Source: Mesorhizobium xinjiangense
Lineage (GTDB): Bacteria; Pseudomonadota; Alphaproteobacteria; Rhizobiales; Rhizobiaceae
Assembly: GCF_009749525.1 (NCBI RefSeq)
Contig: NZ_WOAC01000003.1
Span: 237,391-301,390 of the forward strand
DNA: 64,000 nucleotides
Direction: 5' to 3'
The notes under the pieces were generated by a model. That model searched no databases. It saw only the letters and a program-made list of their open reading frames with translations, and was not told the DNA's origin. Below are positions 28,432 to 37,206 of the stretch, piece after piece. Made by a program: the position numbers and the translations under genes. Every line of letters begins with the position of its first letter. Position 1 is the first letter of the stretch.

Positions 28432-29624
28432 GCCTGGCCACCTTCTTGTGGAATGCGGCGGCGGAAACGCAGCGTGTCCAGTCGTGCCCGAAATCCGGCC
28501 GCCATGCCGGCCATGCGGTCGATCCACGATGCCGGCGGTTCCATCGTGCGGTTGGTGGCGATGAAATAGCAGGCGAAGGCCGTGTTGAGCACCGGCACGG
28601 CATAGGCGGCGATGGCATACTCGGCCGCCGAATGAATCATGTTGACGGTGAAATAGCCTTCCCAGCGCACCACGATCGCCACCGCGACGGCCGTCACCAT
28701 CGGATGGATCTGCGCCTGGCGTTGCGAGCGCGGATTGCCCGCTACCGCCAGCGCGATCAGCGCGAAGATGATCGGGTAGGTCCATTCGGTAAAGCGTGTA
28801 TGCAACTCGGCCGAGAACATCAGCGGCGTGTTCTTGTACATCGGATCATTTGGATCCGGGTCCAGAATATAGGACAGCTCGCGATCTTTCGGATAGAGCG
28901 TGATCTCGGAGGAATTGGGCGCGAATTCGGACAGGTCGAAGGCGTAGGAATTGAAATGCACCACCGACACGTCGCCGCCGGGCACTTTGCGGTGCACCTC
29001 GCCGTCGGTCATCATGAGCACGTTGCGCGCCCCGTCGCGATGGACGATGCCGTTCTTCGCGTAATAGACGAGGTTTATGTTATTCTGCCGTGAATCGGCA
29101 ACGAAAATACCGCCGAGCCGGCCATCGGGAAGCCTTTGCGCGACCTGCACGAACAGACCGTCGTCGATCTTGCGGAACGTACCCTCCTGAATGATGGTCG
29201 ACAACAGGTCGGCATGTGCCGTGGCGACGATCTCACGCATGCGCATGCGCGCCATCGGGTCGAGCGTATTGTCCACGGCGAATGACGTGATGCTCGCGGC
29301 GATCCCCAAAATCATCACCGGCAGAATGACGGTGCGCCGGGGGCTGCCGGCGGCGGCGATGACGGCCAGCTCCGAATCCTGGTTCATCGTCGTCAGGGTC
29401 TGGGTGATGCCGATCAGCACGGCGAAGGGGATAACCACCGGTATGACGGTGGGCAGCAGCAATGTTGCCAGTTCGAGAAAGGTGGCGGCGGTCTGGCCGC
29501 TGTCGGTCACCAGGTTCAGTCGCGCCAGAACCTGCGTCGTCCAGGCCATGCCCAGGGCAGCCGCAAGCGTCGCCAAGGAGATCTTGAGCGCGCGGAGGAA
29601 TATGTAACGTTCGATCAGCCGCAT
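28428..29624 (-). CDS. lptF: LPS export permease LptF
   Basis: A 398-residue partner of LptG in the LPS exporter. It begins MRLIERYIFLRALKISLATLAAALGMAWTTQVLARLNLVTDSG, the family start, and has the same six-helix plus periplasmic jellyroll plan. The start at 29624 has AAGGGACGG upstream at a long distance; the in-frame ATG 12 codons earlier is not conserved in character. It is the first gene of the series; the ATPase lptB is not in this window. Confidence 0.95.
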   Translation of the reverse strand: MRLIERYIFLRALKISLATLAAALGMAWTTQVLARLNLVTDSGQTAATFLELATLLLPTVIPVVIPFAVLIGITQTLTTMNQDSELAVIAAAGSPRRTVILPVMILGIAASITSFAVDNTLDPMARMRMREIVATAHADLLSTIIQEGTFRKIDDGLFVQVAQRLPDGRLGGIFVADSRQNNINLVYYAKNGIVHRDGARNVLMMTDGEVHRKVPGGDVSVVHFNSYAFDLSEFAPNSSEITLYPKDRELSYILDPDPNDPMYKNTPLMFSAELHTRFTEWTYPIIFALIALAVAGNPRSQRQAQIHPMVTAVAVAIVVRWEGYFTVNMIHSAAEYAIAAYAVPVLNTAFACYFIATNRTMEPPASWIDRMAGMAAGFRARLDTLRFRRRIPQEGGQA

Positions 29625-29906
29625 TGTATGGCTGGTACCGTCCCTTGGGAGTCCATGCAATTCCAGATCCCGGACGGATGCGTATTTTCCCTCCGGACAT
29701 AATGTCTCGCGCCGCGCCCGATCGCCGCGTGCGTTTCATGTCTTGGGCCCAAAGGTGCGTCAAGCAAGGCTAAAAAATGACGAAGGAACACGGTAAACGC
29801 GATGTGAACGGCATCGCACGGGCTGCATATGCTTGCCGAATGGCGGGCGACAATCTAGTTCATGGGGTGACGGCTTGCTGCAAACCTCTGAAACCGGGAT
29901 TGATTC

Positions 29907-31412
29907 ATGGGACATTCACCATCCATCAGCTTTGCGAAATTTACCGCGCCGAAGACCGGCAACGTCATCGTTCTGGCCGCTGACGGCGGGACGATTTCGG
30001 AGCGCGGGCAAGCGGTCGACCCGGCCGGCGTGCTGAAAAAGGCATTTGGCATTGCTGAATTCACCGGCAAGGCGGCCTCCACCGTCGAGGTTCTGGCGCC
30101 GCAGGATACCGGCTTCGACCGTCTGGTCGCCATTGGCGCCGGTTCACCCGACAAGCTCGACGAGCAGTTGTGGCTGCGCCTGGGCGGCGTGGCTTATCCG
30201 CTTGCCAGCTCCGCCCCGACGGGCACGGTGATCCTCGACCTGCCGGATGACGAGATTGCCTCTGAGATGGCCGCCACTTTCGCGCTCGGCATGGCGCTGC
30301 GCGCCTACAGCTTCGACAAGTACAAGACGAAGAAGGGCAAGGAAGACGACAAGGGCGCCAGCGCCAAGGCGAAGAAGGACGCCAGGATCGTCATCCAGTG
30401 TGCCGACCCTGCTGCGGCGAAGAAAGAATTTGCCGCCCGCGAGGCGGCGCTCGAAGGGGCGAACCTCGCCCGCGAACTCGTCAACGAGCCGGCCAACATG
30501 CTCGGCCCGCTGGAGTTCGCCGACCGGGCCAGGGAGCTTGAAAAGCTCGGTGTCGAGGTCGAGATCCTGGCCGAGAAGGACATGAAGAAGCTCGGCATGG
30601 GTGCGTTGCTGGGCGTGGCCCAGGGTTCGCCGCGCGGCGCGCGGCTGGTCGTCATGCAGTGGAAGGGCGGCAAGGCGAAGAAGAAGCCGGTCGCCTTCAT
30701 CGGCAAGGGCGTCACCTTCGACACCGGCGGCAATTCCATGAAGCCGGTTGCCGGCATGGAGGACATGAAGGGCGACATGGGCGGCGCTGCCGCCGTGACC
30801 GGCCTGATGCACACGCTGGCCAAGCGCAAGGCGAAGGTCAACGCGGTCGGCATCATCGGTCTCGTGGAGAATTCGGTCGACGGCGCGTCCCAGCGCCCGG
30901 GCGACATCGTCACCTCCATGTCGGGCCAGACGATCGAGGTGATCAACACCGACGCCGAGGGCCGCCTCGTCCTGTGCGATGCGCTGTGGTACTGCAATGA
31001 CCGCTTCAAGCCGAAATTCATGATCGACCTGGCGACGCTCACCGGCGCCGTCATCGTCGCCCTCGGCCAGAACCACGCGGGGCTTTTTTCCAACGATGAC
31101 GAGCTGGCCGAGCGGCTGGCGGCGGCCGGTTCCGCCACCGGCGAGAAGCTGTGGCGCCTGCCGCTCGGCGAGGAATACGACAAGCTCCTGGATTCCAAGA
31201 ATGCCGACATGAAGAATGTCGGCGGCCGCCAAGCCGGCGCCATCACGGCGGCGCAATTCCTGCAGCGCTTCGTCAAGGACGCCGCCTGGGCGCATCTCGA
31301 CATCGCCGGCACGGCAATGGGATCGCCGGCCACCGACACCAACAAGTCGTGGGGCTCCGGCTTCGGCGTGCGCCTGCTCGACCGGCTGGTCAGCGACCAT
31401 TACGAGGGCTGA
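29907..31412 (+). CDS. pepA: Leucyl aminopeptidase, M17 family
   Basis: A 501-residue cytosolic di-metal aminopeptidase; PepA proteins can also bind DNA. The metal-binding segments [14 protein letters not shown] and [14 protein letters not shown] are both present, and the catalytic lysine and arginine lie within them. The N-terminal domain contains a Lys-rich insertion near residues 132-155 ([20 protein letters not shown]) not usual in enterobacterial PepA. It is 19 nt upstream of holC, a conserved pair in alphaproteobacteria. Confidence 0.97.
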   Translation: MGHSPSISFAKFTAPKTGNVIVLAADGGTISERGQAVDPAGVLKKAFGIAEFTGKAASTVEVLAPQDTGFDRLVAIGAGSPDKLDEQLWLRLGGVAYPLASSAPTGTVILDLPDDEIASEMAATFALGMALRAYSFDKYKTKKGKEDDKGASAKAKKDARIVIQCADPAAAKKEFAAREAALEGANLARELVNEPANMLGPLEFADRARELEKLGVEVEILAEKDMKKLGMGALLGVAQGSPRGARLVVMQWKGGKAKKKPVAFIGKGVTFDTGGNSMKPVAGMEDMKGDMGGAAAVTGLMHTLAKRKAKVNAVGIIGLVENSVDGASQRPGDIVTSMSGQTIEVINTDAEGRLVLCDALWYCNDRFKPKFMIDLATLTGAVIVALGQNHAGLFSNDDELAERLAAAGSATGEKLWRLPLGEEYDKLLDSKNADMKNVGGRQAGAITAAQFLQRFVKDAAWAHLDIAGTAMGSPATDTNKSWGSGFGVRLLDRLVSDHYEG

Positions 31413-31431
31413 GCCGCCGGGGCGCGCTGCG

Positions 31432-31881
31432 ATGACAGAGGTGCTGTTCTACCACCTGACCGAATCCGCGCTCGAGGACGCGCTGCCGGGGTTGCTCGAA
31501 AAATCCCTGGCGCGCGGCTGGCAGGTGGTGGTGCAGACCGGCAGCGAGGAACGGCGCGACGCGCTCGACCAGCATCTATGGACGTGGCGCGACGATTCCT
31601 TCATCGCTCACGGCACCGAGCGCGACCCGCATCCCGCCGACCAGCCGGTGCTGCTTGCAACCGACGACGCCAACCCCAACGGCGCGCGCATCCGCTTCCT
31701 GGTCGACGGCGCTTCGCCGCCGCCGCTCGAGGGCTACGAGCGCGCCGTCTTCATGTTCGATGGCCACGACGAACACCAACTGAACAATGCGCGCTCCGCC
31801 TGGAAGACGGTGAAGGCGGCGGGGCACCAGGCGACATACTGGCAGCAGACGCCCGACCGCCGCTGGGAGCGCAAAGCGTAA
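31432..31881 (+). CDS. holC: DNA polymerase III subunit chi
   Basis: The 149-residue chi subunit of the clamp-loader complex, which links it to single-stranded DNA-binding protein. It begins MTEVLFYHLTESALEDALPGLLEKSLARGWQVVV, and contains LDQHLWTWRDDSFIAHG and the late stretch AWKTVKAAGHQATYWQQ, as in other HolC proteins. The start at 31432 was chosen from this N-terminus. It follows pepA closely, with a terminator-like hairpin after its stop. Confidence 0.95.
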   Translation: MTEVLFYHLTESALEDALPGLLEKSLARGWQVVVQTGSEERRDALDQHLWTWRDDSFIAHGTERDPHPADQPVLLATDDANPNGARIRFLVDGASPPPLEGYERAVFMFDGHDEHQLNNARSAWKTVKAAGHQATYWQQTPDRRWERKA

Positions 31882-31894
31882 GGTCTTCGGCATC

Positions 31895-31919
31895 TGCCTG
31901 CCACGCCGGATGGCAGGCA
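31895..31919. terminator. Hairpin between convergent holC and the crotonase gene
   Basis: TGCCTGCCA pairs perfectly with TGGCAGGCA (9 bp) around a 7 nt loop, in the 44 nt between two convergent stop codons. No T run on either side; likely acts as a bidirectional end structure. Confidence 0.55.
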
Positions 31920-31925
31920 ACGCTC

Positions 31926-32732
31926 TCAGATCTCGTCGAAATCACCCGAGCGGCCTTTGCCGGAGGCGAAACGCGCCGCCCCGTCCATGCCCTCGGAGTG
32001 GTAGGTCTGTGCGCTCTTCCATTCGTTGGCCAGCGCGGCGGCCGGGCCGAGCGACCATTGCGTGAGCGCCGAGGCGCGGTCGGCGCGCATGCATTGCTGC
32101 GGGAAGCGGGCGAGATCGCGCGCCAGCTCCAGCGCCGTTTCCAGCGCCTTGCCTTGCGGGCAGAGGCGGTTGGCGAGCCCCATCGACAGGCATTCCTCGG
32201 CCTCGACCTGGCGTCCGGTCAGGATCAGGTCCATCGCTCGGCCCTGGCCGACGATGCGCGGCAGGCGCACCGTGCCGCCGTCGATCAGCGGCACGCCCCA
32301 GCGCCGGCAATAGACGCCCATATAGGCGCTTTCCTCCATCACGCGCAGGTCGCACCACAGCGCCAGTTCCATGCCGCCGGCGACCGCCGGCCCGGCGATT
32401 GCGGCAATCACCGGCTTGGAAAGCATCAGCCTTGTCGGCCCCATCGGGCCCTTGCGCGGCTGGTCGTCGCGCCCGTCGAAGCTCGCGTCGAGATCGTGCT
32501 CGGCAAACCAGCCCTCATCGACGCCACCGGCGGCGTGTTTCAGGTCGAAGCCGGCCGAGAAGGCGCCGCCGGCGCCGGTCAGGATGGCGACCTTGCTTGT
32601 CTCGTCGCGATCGAAGGCGACGAAGGCGGAGAACAGTTCGGCGGCGGTCTGCGGGTCGACGGCGTTGCGGGCCTCGGCGCGGTCGATGGTGACGATGGTG
32701 ATGTCGTCCTGCGCCTCGACCCGGATCGTCAT
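31926..32732 (-). CDS. Enoyl-CoA hydratase/isomerase family protein
   Basis: A 268-residue crotonase-fold protein. The oxyanion-hole segments are visible as GAFSAGFDLK and AIAGPAVAGGMELALWCDLRV. At the second, GGMELAL replaces the more common GGGxELA, with the glutamate retained. The substrate is not predictable; beta-oxidation or a side pathway is possible. Its start overlaps the stop of the ABC-F gene by 4 nt, so they are cotranscribed, though no functional link is known. Confidence 0.88.
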   Translation of the reverse strand: MTIRVEAQDDITIVTIDRAEARNAVDPQTAAELFSAFVAFDRDETSKVAILTGAGGAFSAGFDLKHAAGGVDEGWFAEHDLDASFDGRDDQPRKGPMGPTRLMLSKPVIAAIAGPAVAGGMELALWCDLRVMEESAYMGVYCRRWGVPLIDGGTVRLPRIVGQGRAMDLILTGRQVEAEECLSMGLANRLCPQGKALETALELARDLARFPQQCMRADRASALTQWSLGPAAALANEWKSAQTYHSEGMDGAARFASGKGRSGDFDEI

Positions 32733-34606
32733 TGTGCCGTTCCTTCCTCATATTCGGCCGACAGCGTCAGCCACATGTCCTCGTGGCGCCCGAGCGCGGC
32801 GGTGAGTTCGGAGCGTTCCTTGGCCAGCCGCGTCGCCTTATGCGGATCTTTCTCGTAAAGCGCCGGATTTGCAAGCTCGTCCTCGATGCCGTCGATGCGC
32901 TTGCGGGTGCGCTCGATCAGACCCTCGGTCGCCCGGATCTGCTTGGCGACCGGTTCCATCGCCGCCCGCCGCGCGGCCGCCTCGCGCCGCTTTTCGGCTT
33001 TCGACGCCTTGTCCGCCTCGCGCCTTTCGCGCCGATCGGCCGCCCCGCCGGTGACAAGCTGGCGGTAGTCGGCGAGGTCGCCCTCATAAGGCGCCACGCC
33101 GCCGTCCCTGACCAGCCACAGCCGATCGGCCGTCGCCTCCAAAAGGTGCCGGTCGTGCGAGATCAGGATGACGGCGCCGGGAAATTCGTTCAGCGCATGG
33201 ATCAGGGATTCGCGGCTGTCGATGTCGAGATGGTTGGTCGGCTCGTCGAGGATGAACAGGTTCGGTCCCTCGAAGGCGGCAAGCCCCATCAACAGCCGCG
33301 CCTTCTCGCCGCCGGAAAGATCCTTGGCCGGCGTGGCCATCTTTTCCGTCGAAAGCCCCATTTGGGCAACGCGCGAGCGCACCTTGGCCTCCGGCGCCTC
33401 GGGCATCAGGCGGCGGACATGCTCGACCGGGTTTTCCTCCGGTCGCAAATCATCGAGCTGGTGCTGGGCGAACATCGCCACTTTCAATTGCGGGGCGAGC
33501 GTGATCGATCCGCTCTCCAGCTCGAGCCGCCCGGCGATCAGCTTGGCGAAGGTCGACTTGCCATTGCCGTTGGCGCCCAGAAGCGCGATGCGGTCGTCGG
33601 CGTCGATGCGCAGGTCGAGGTTGCGCAACACCGGCTTGCCGGATTCGTACCCCACCGTGCCGCGCTCGATGGCGACGATCGGCGACGCGACCGCCTTGAC
33701 CGGTTCGGGAAAGGAGAACGGGCGCACGGTCTGGTTGACCATCGCGGCGATCGGCTGCAGCTTCTCCAGCGCCTTCAGCCGCGACTGCGCCTGGCGCGCC
33801 TTCGACGCCTTGGCGCGGAAGCGCTCGACGAAGGATTCCATATGCTTGCGCTGGGCTTCCCGCTTGACGCGCGATTTCTCCTGCAGTTCCAGTTGCTCGG
33901 CGCGCTGGCGCTCGAACTGGTCGTAGCCGCCGCGCCAGAAGGTGAGCTTGCGCTGGTCGAGATGAACGATCGAGTTGACGGCGCGGTTCAGCAGGTCGCG
34001 GTCATGGCTGATCAGAAGCACGGTATGCGGATAGCGCGCGACATAGCTTTCCAGCCACAAGGTGCCTTCCAGGTCGAGATAGTTGGTCGGCTCGTCGAGC
34101 AGCAGCAGGTCGGGCTCGGCAAACAGCACCGCCGCCAGCGCCACGCGCATGCGCCAGCCGCCGGAAAAGGACGATGCCGGCCGCTTCTGTGCCGCCTCGT
34201 CGAAGCCGAGGCCGGCCAGGATGGTGGCCGCGCGCGCTTCGGCCGAATGGGCGTCGATGTCGACAAGGCGGGTGTGGATCTCGGCGATGCGGTGCGGGTC
34301 CGTCGCCGTCTTTTCCTCCGCCAGAAGTGCTGCGCGCTCGGCATCGGCCTTGAGCACGATGTCGATCAGCGGTTCCTCGGTCCCCGGCGCTTCCTGGGCG
34401 ACCTGGCCGATGCGGGTGTTCTTGGGCAAGTGGATCGAGCCGGTCTCGACCGGCAATTCGCCGGTGATGGCGCGAAACAGCGTCGTCTTGCCGGTGCCGT
34501 TGCGGCCGACAAGGCCGGCCTTGGAACCGGCCGGCAGCGACAGCGAGGCGTGATCGAGCAGGAGCCTGCCGGCGACGCGCAGCGAAAGATCGTTGATGGT
34601 AATCAT
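32729..34606 (-). CDS. ABC-F family ATP-binding protein
   Basis: A 625-residue soluble protein with two ABC ATPase domains and no membrane part, of the ABC-F group that act on ribosomes to relieve stalling or confer antibiotic protection. Walker A motifs are GRNGTGKTT and GANGNGKST; signature motifs are SGGWRMR and SGGEKAR. A charged linker (LQEKSRVKREAQRKHMESF) joins them and a long coiled-coil tail (ADRRERREADKASKAEKRR onward) ends the protein. The start at 34606 (MITINDLSLRV) was chosen over an ATG 30 codons upstream. It is closest in plan to Uup/YheS. Confidence 0.92.
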   Translation of the reverse strand: MITINDLSLRVAGRLLLDHASLSLPAGSKAGLVGRNGTGKTTLFRAITGELPVETGSIHLPKNTRIGQVAQEAPGTEEPLIDIVLKADAERAALLAEEKTATDPHRIAEIHTRLVDIDAHSAEARAATILAGLGFDEAAQKRPASSFSGGWRMRVALAAVLFAEPDLLLLDEPTNYLDLEGTLWLESYVARYPHTVLLISHDRDLLNRAVNSIVHLDQRKLTFWRGGYDQFERQRAEQLELQEKSRVKREAQRKHMESFVERFRAKASKARQAQSRLKALEKLQPIAAMVNQTVRPFSFPEPVKAVASPIVAIERGTVGYESGKPVLRNLDLRIDADDRIALLGANGNGKSTFAKLIAGRLELESGSITLAPQLKVAMFAQHQLDDLRPEENPVEHVRRLMPEAPEAKVRSRVAQMGLSTEKMATPAKDLSGGEKARLLMGLAAFEGPNLFILDEPTNHLDIDSRESLIHALNEFPGAVILISHDRHLLEATADRLWLVRDGGVAPYEGDLADYRQLVTGGAADRRERREADKASKAEKRREAAARRAAMEPVAKQIRATEGLIERTRKRIDGIEDELANPALYEKDPHKATRLAKERSELTAALGRHEDMWLTLSAEYEEGTAQ

Positions 34607-34676
34607 GGAGGCGGGTTTTGACGGAGCAGGGCGGGCTTGGCAAGAGGCGAGATTTTGCGCAAAGCCGGATCGTGCT

Positions 34677-34704
34677 ATGTGTATGCTTGAAGGCATTTAC
34701 ACAT
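34677..34704. promoter_or_regulatory. Candidate VapB operator
   Basis: ATGTGTA (34677-34683) and TACACAT (34698-34704) form a perfect 7 bp inverted repeat with centres 21 bp apart, two helical turns. It ends ten bases before the vapB ATG. This is the geometry expected for autorepression by VapB or VapBC. Confidence 0.5.
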
Positions 34705-34714
34705 CGAGGACACC

Positions 34715-34912
34715 ATGCGCACCAATATCGACATCGACGAAGAGCTCATGGCTGAGGCGATGGCACTGAGCGGGGCAAAGACCAAAAAGGAAACCGTTGA
34801 ACGAGCGCTGCGCGACCTGGTCAGGCGGCGTCGTGCTGTGAAGGATATTCTGGCGCTTCAGGGCAAGATCGAATGGGAGGGTGATCTTGATGCGATGCGC
34901 CGCGACAGATGA
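34715..34912 (+). CDS. vapB: VapB-type antitoxin
   Basis: A 65-residue ribbon-helix-helix protein beginning MRTNIDIDEELMAEAMALSGAKTKKETVERAL, the family fold, followed by a basic stretch and an acidic C-terminal part (EWEGDLDAMRRDR) that would wrap the toxin. Its stop overlaps the vapC start (ATGA). A lower-GC, A/T-rich patch here and in vapC compared with neighbours suggests acquisition. With vapC frameshifted, VapB may now be an orphan antitoxin or the pair may still work by recoding. Confidence 0.9.
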   Translation: MRTNIDIDEELMAEAMALSGAKTKKETVERALRDLVRRRRAVKDILALQGKIEWEGDLDAMRRDR

Positions 34913-35300
34913 TCCTCGCAGACACCTCAGCCTGGATTGAATTTTTTCGGGACTCCACGGCGAGCACATCAGTCAGGCTCAGAAGGCCCTTCTCAACGAC
35001 GATGTCGTGATGGGCGATTTAATTTTTGTTGAATTGTTTCAAGGGTTTCGTCACACGTCCCAGGCCAGGTTGGCCATGTCGGCCGTCGGTCAGCTTGAAC
35101 AGAAGACATTGTGCGGTCCAGCCATTGCCGCAAAGGCCGCTGAAAATTATCGCATGTTGCGACGCAAGGGTATCACCGTGCGCGGCACCATCGACGCAAT
35201 CATCGCCACCTGGTGCATCGAGAACGGCGCCTATCTTCTCCACAATGATCGCGATTTCGATCGTTTCGCGGAGCATCTAGCGCTGCCTGTATGGACTTGA
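34909..35300 (+). pseudogene. vapC: VapC PIN-domain toxin, single frameshift
   Basis: Read in two frames, this is a 130-residue PIN ribonuclease. Frame 1 from 34909 gives MILADTSAWIEFF then stops after 33 codons. The -1 frame continues GEHISQAQKALLNDDVVMGD and VELFQGF through TIDAIIATWC and NDRDFDRF to 35300. All four acidic PIN residues are kept across the two frames. The break lies between 34942 and 34960 and includes a run of six T (34942-34947). It may be a recent inactivating indel, a sequencing error, or a site of transcriptional or ribosomal slippage. Overlaps vapB by 4 nt. Confidence 0.85.
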
Positions 35301-35306
35301 GCCACC

Positions 35307-35825
35307 TCACGCAAACCGCCGCCCATCCTCGGTTCTTTGAAAATAGACCATGTCGAGGACGATGGATGGCCGGCCGAGCATGGTCAGGATCGTGTGGGCC
35401 TGGCCGCGGTGGTGCGTCTGGTGGTTGAAGAAATGGGCCAGCGCCGGGGCGAGGCGCTGGCTCACCGTCTTCATGTCGGTCACGGTGAGATAGGTGAAGC
35501 GGCCGGTGAGCGTCTCCTCGTCGAGCCCGTCGATCCAGTCGATGATGCGCTTGTCCTCGGCTTCGCGCGCGATCCGCAGCGGGTCGAGATTGGGATGAAT
35601 GATCGCGTCGAGCGATTTCGGCGCCTCGCCTTGCGTGGTGAAGCGTTTCAACCAGATGCGGTCGGCCACCAGGATATGATTGAGCGTGCCGCGCAGCGAG
35701 CCGAAGAAGGCGCCGACGTCGCGGGCAAACTCCGCGTCGGTCAGTTCGCCCGCCGCGTCGTAGATGCGTGTGTTGGCCCAGGCGTTATAGGCGGCAAGCA
35801 TCGAGAAATGCTGATGAGAATCCAT
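35307..35825 (-). CDS. DinB family protein
   Basis: A 172-residue four-helix DinB/DUF664-type protein, a fold that often carries a three-histidine metal site. Possible ligands are in LNHILVADRIW (His51) and FFNHQTHHRGQAHTIL near residues 131-146. Family members include thiol-dependent transferases, but no activity is known for most, and they are unrelated to DNA polymerase IV. The start at 35825 was set by MDSHQHFSMLAAYNAWANTR, the usual beginning. It converges on vapC with only 6 nt between stops. Confidence 0.85.
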   Translation of the reverse strand: MDSHQHFSMLAAYNAWANTRIYDAAGELTDAEFARDVGAFFGSLRGTLNHILVADRIWLKRFTTQGEAPKSLDAIIHPNLDPLRIAREAEDKRIIDWIDGLDEETLTGRFTYLTVTDMKTVSQRLAPALAHFFNHQTHHRGQAHTILTMLGRPSIVLDMVYFQRTEDGRRFA

Positions 35826-35905
35826 TCCATTGCCCTTGGAAATAGGTCGCATATGCTGACCATTCATTCGCGTCGAACACTATCACCTGCCGGGGAGGCC
35901 AGCCA

Positions 35906-36595
35906 ATGCGCATTCAGCTTTACGATCTGATCGGCACCGATCCAAGCCGTCCTTTCAGCCCGCATTGCTGGAAGGTGGCCATGGCGCTGGGGCATAAGGG
36001 GATCGATTTCGAGCGGGTGCCCGTCTGCTATACCCAGATACCGCAGGTCGAAGACGGCATTTCCAGAACGCTTCCAGTCATTCGTGACGGGGAGAGGGCC
36101 GTGGCGGACTCCTTCGACATCGCGCTTTACCTCGAGGAGACCTATCCTGATCGGCCGACGCTGTTCGGCGGAGAGGGCGGCTGGGCCACGGCCCGCTTCG
36201 TCGAGCGCTGGTCGCAGTCGATCCTCCATCCCTACATCTCCAAGGCGGCGTTGATCGACATCCATGAATTCCTGGCGCCGGCCGACCAGGCGCATTTCCG
36301 CGCCTCGCGCGAAGCGCGTTTCGGCATGCGGCTGGAGGACGTTCCGGGCGACCGCGAAGCGGGATTGGACGCATTCCGCAAATCGCTCGAGCCGTTGCGG
36401 TCCATGCTGGGCTTTCAACCCTTCATCGGCGGCGCGGGGCCGCTATTTGCGGACTACATCGTCTTCGGCGCCTTCCAGTGGGCGCGTATCGTTTCCGACT
36501 GGCCGTTCCTGGAAGCAGACGATCCGGTCGGCGGCTGGTTCGAGCGCTGCCTCGATCTTTATGACGGGTTGGGGCAGCGCGTGGCCACAGCCTGA
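35906..36595 (+). CDS. Glutathione S-transferase family protein
   Basis: A 229-residue GST-fold protein. The thioredoxin-like N-domain begins MRIQLYDLIGTDPSRPFSPHCWKVAMALGHKGIDFERVPV, with the glutathione gamma-glutamyl site at ADSFDIALYLEETYP. The SPHCW(K) motif and the wording of this region resemble lignin beta-etherase-like (LigE/LigF) GSTs more than classical ones. The substrate is unknown. The helical C-domain follows. GGGGAGG lies upstream of the ATG. Stands alone before ndk. Confidence 0.87.
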   Translation: MRIQLYDLIGTDPSRPFSPHCWKVAMALGHKGIDFERVPVCYTQIPQVEDGISRTLPVIRDGERAVADSFDIALYLEETYPDRPTLFGGEGGWATARFVERWSQSILHPYISKAALIDIHEFLAPADQAHFRASREARFGMRLEDVPGDREAGLDAFRKSLEPLRSMLGFQPFIGGAGPLFADYIVFGAFQWARIVSDWPFLEADDPVGGWFERCLDLYDGLGQRVATA

Positions 36596-36606
36596 TTCGC
36601 CGGCAC

Positions 36607-36635
36607 TTGGCAAGCGCACGAGCGGCTTGTATAGA
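36607..36635 (+). promoter_or_regulatory. Promoter of ndk
   Basis: -35 TTGGCA (36607-36612), exactly 17 nt, then -10 TATAGA (36630-36635): five of six and four of six consensus matches. The predicted start near 36642 leaves a 36 nt leader with AGAGGAAG before the ATG. Confidence 0.62.
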
Positions 36636-36677
36636 GCCGCCACTTTTCCAGCATTCTGATATTCAAGAGGAAGACAC

Positions 36678-37100
36678 ATGGCGCTCGAACGCACCTTTTC
36701 CATGATCAAACCCGATGCCACCAAGCGAAACCTCACCGGTGCCATCACCAAGATGCTCGAAGATGCCGGCCTGCGCGTGGTCGCATCGAAGCGCGTGTGG
36801 ATGAGCCGCCGCGATGCGGAGGGCTTCTACGCCGTCCATCGCGAGCGGCCCTTCTTCGACGAATTGTGCGACTTCATGTCGTCGGGCCCGACGGTTGTGC
36901 AGGTGCTCGAGGGCGAGAACGCCATTGCCCGCAATCGCGAGGTGATGGGCGCCACCAATCCGGCCGACGCGGCCGAGGGCACGGTCCGCAAGGCACACGC
37001 GCTGTCGATCGGCGAGAACTCGGTTCACGGCTCGGACGCCGCCGATACGGCGGCACAGGAGATCCGCTACTGGTTCTCCGAGACCGAGATCGTCGGCTGA
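36678..37100 (+). CDS. ndk: Nucleoside diphosphate kinase
   Basis: Balances nucleoside triphosphate pools by ping-pong phosphate transfer. The product is 140 residues, beginning [18 protein letters not shown]. The phosphorylated histidine is His117 in [10 protein letters not shown]. All family motifs are present. It has its own promoter and a strong terminator, so it is a single-gene unit. Confidence 0.99.
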   Translation: MALERTFSMIKPDATKRNLTGAITKMLEDAGLRVVASKRVWMSRRDAEGFYAVHRERPFFDELCDFMSSGPTVVQVLEGENAIARNREVMGATNPADAAEGTVRKAHALSIGENSVHGSDAADTAAQEIRYWFSETEIVG

Positions 37101-37128
37101 TCGCTCACGATCGCGATCATGCGATATT

Positions 37129-37152
37129 GGCCGGCTTCATGCCGGCCTTTTT
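37129..37152 (+). terminator. Rho-independent terminator of ndk
   Basis: A perfect 7 bp stem GGCCGGC/GCCGGCC with a TTCAT loop, then five T. It lies 28 nt after the ndk stop. Confidence 0.93.
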
Positions 37153-37206
37153 CGTTGATGGCCTTACTTAGAACATGTTCCAACATATTGATCTGGCGCG
37201 CAGCAC

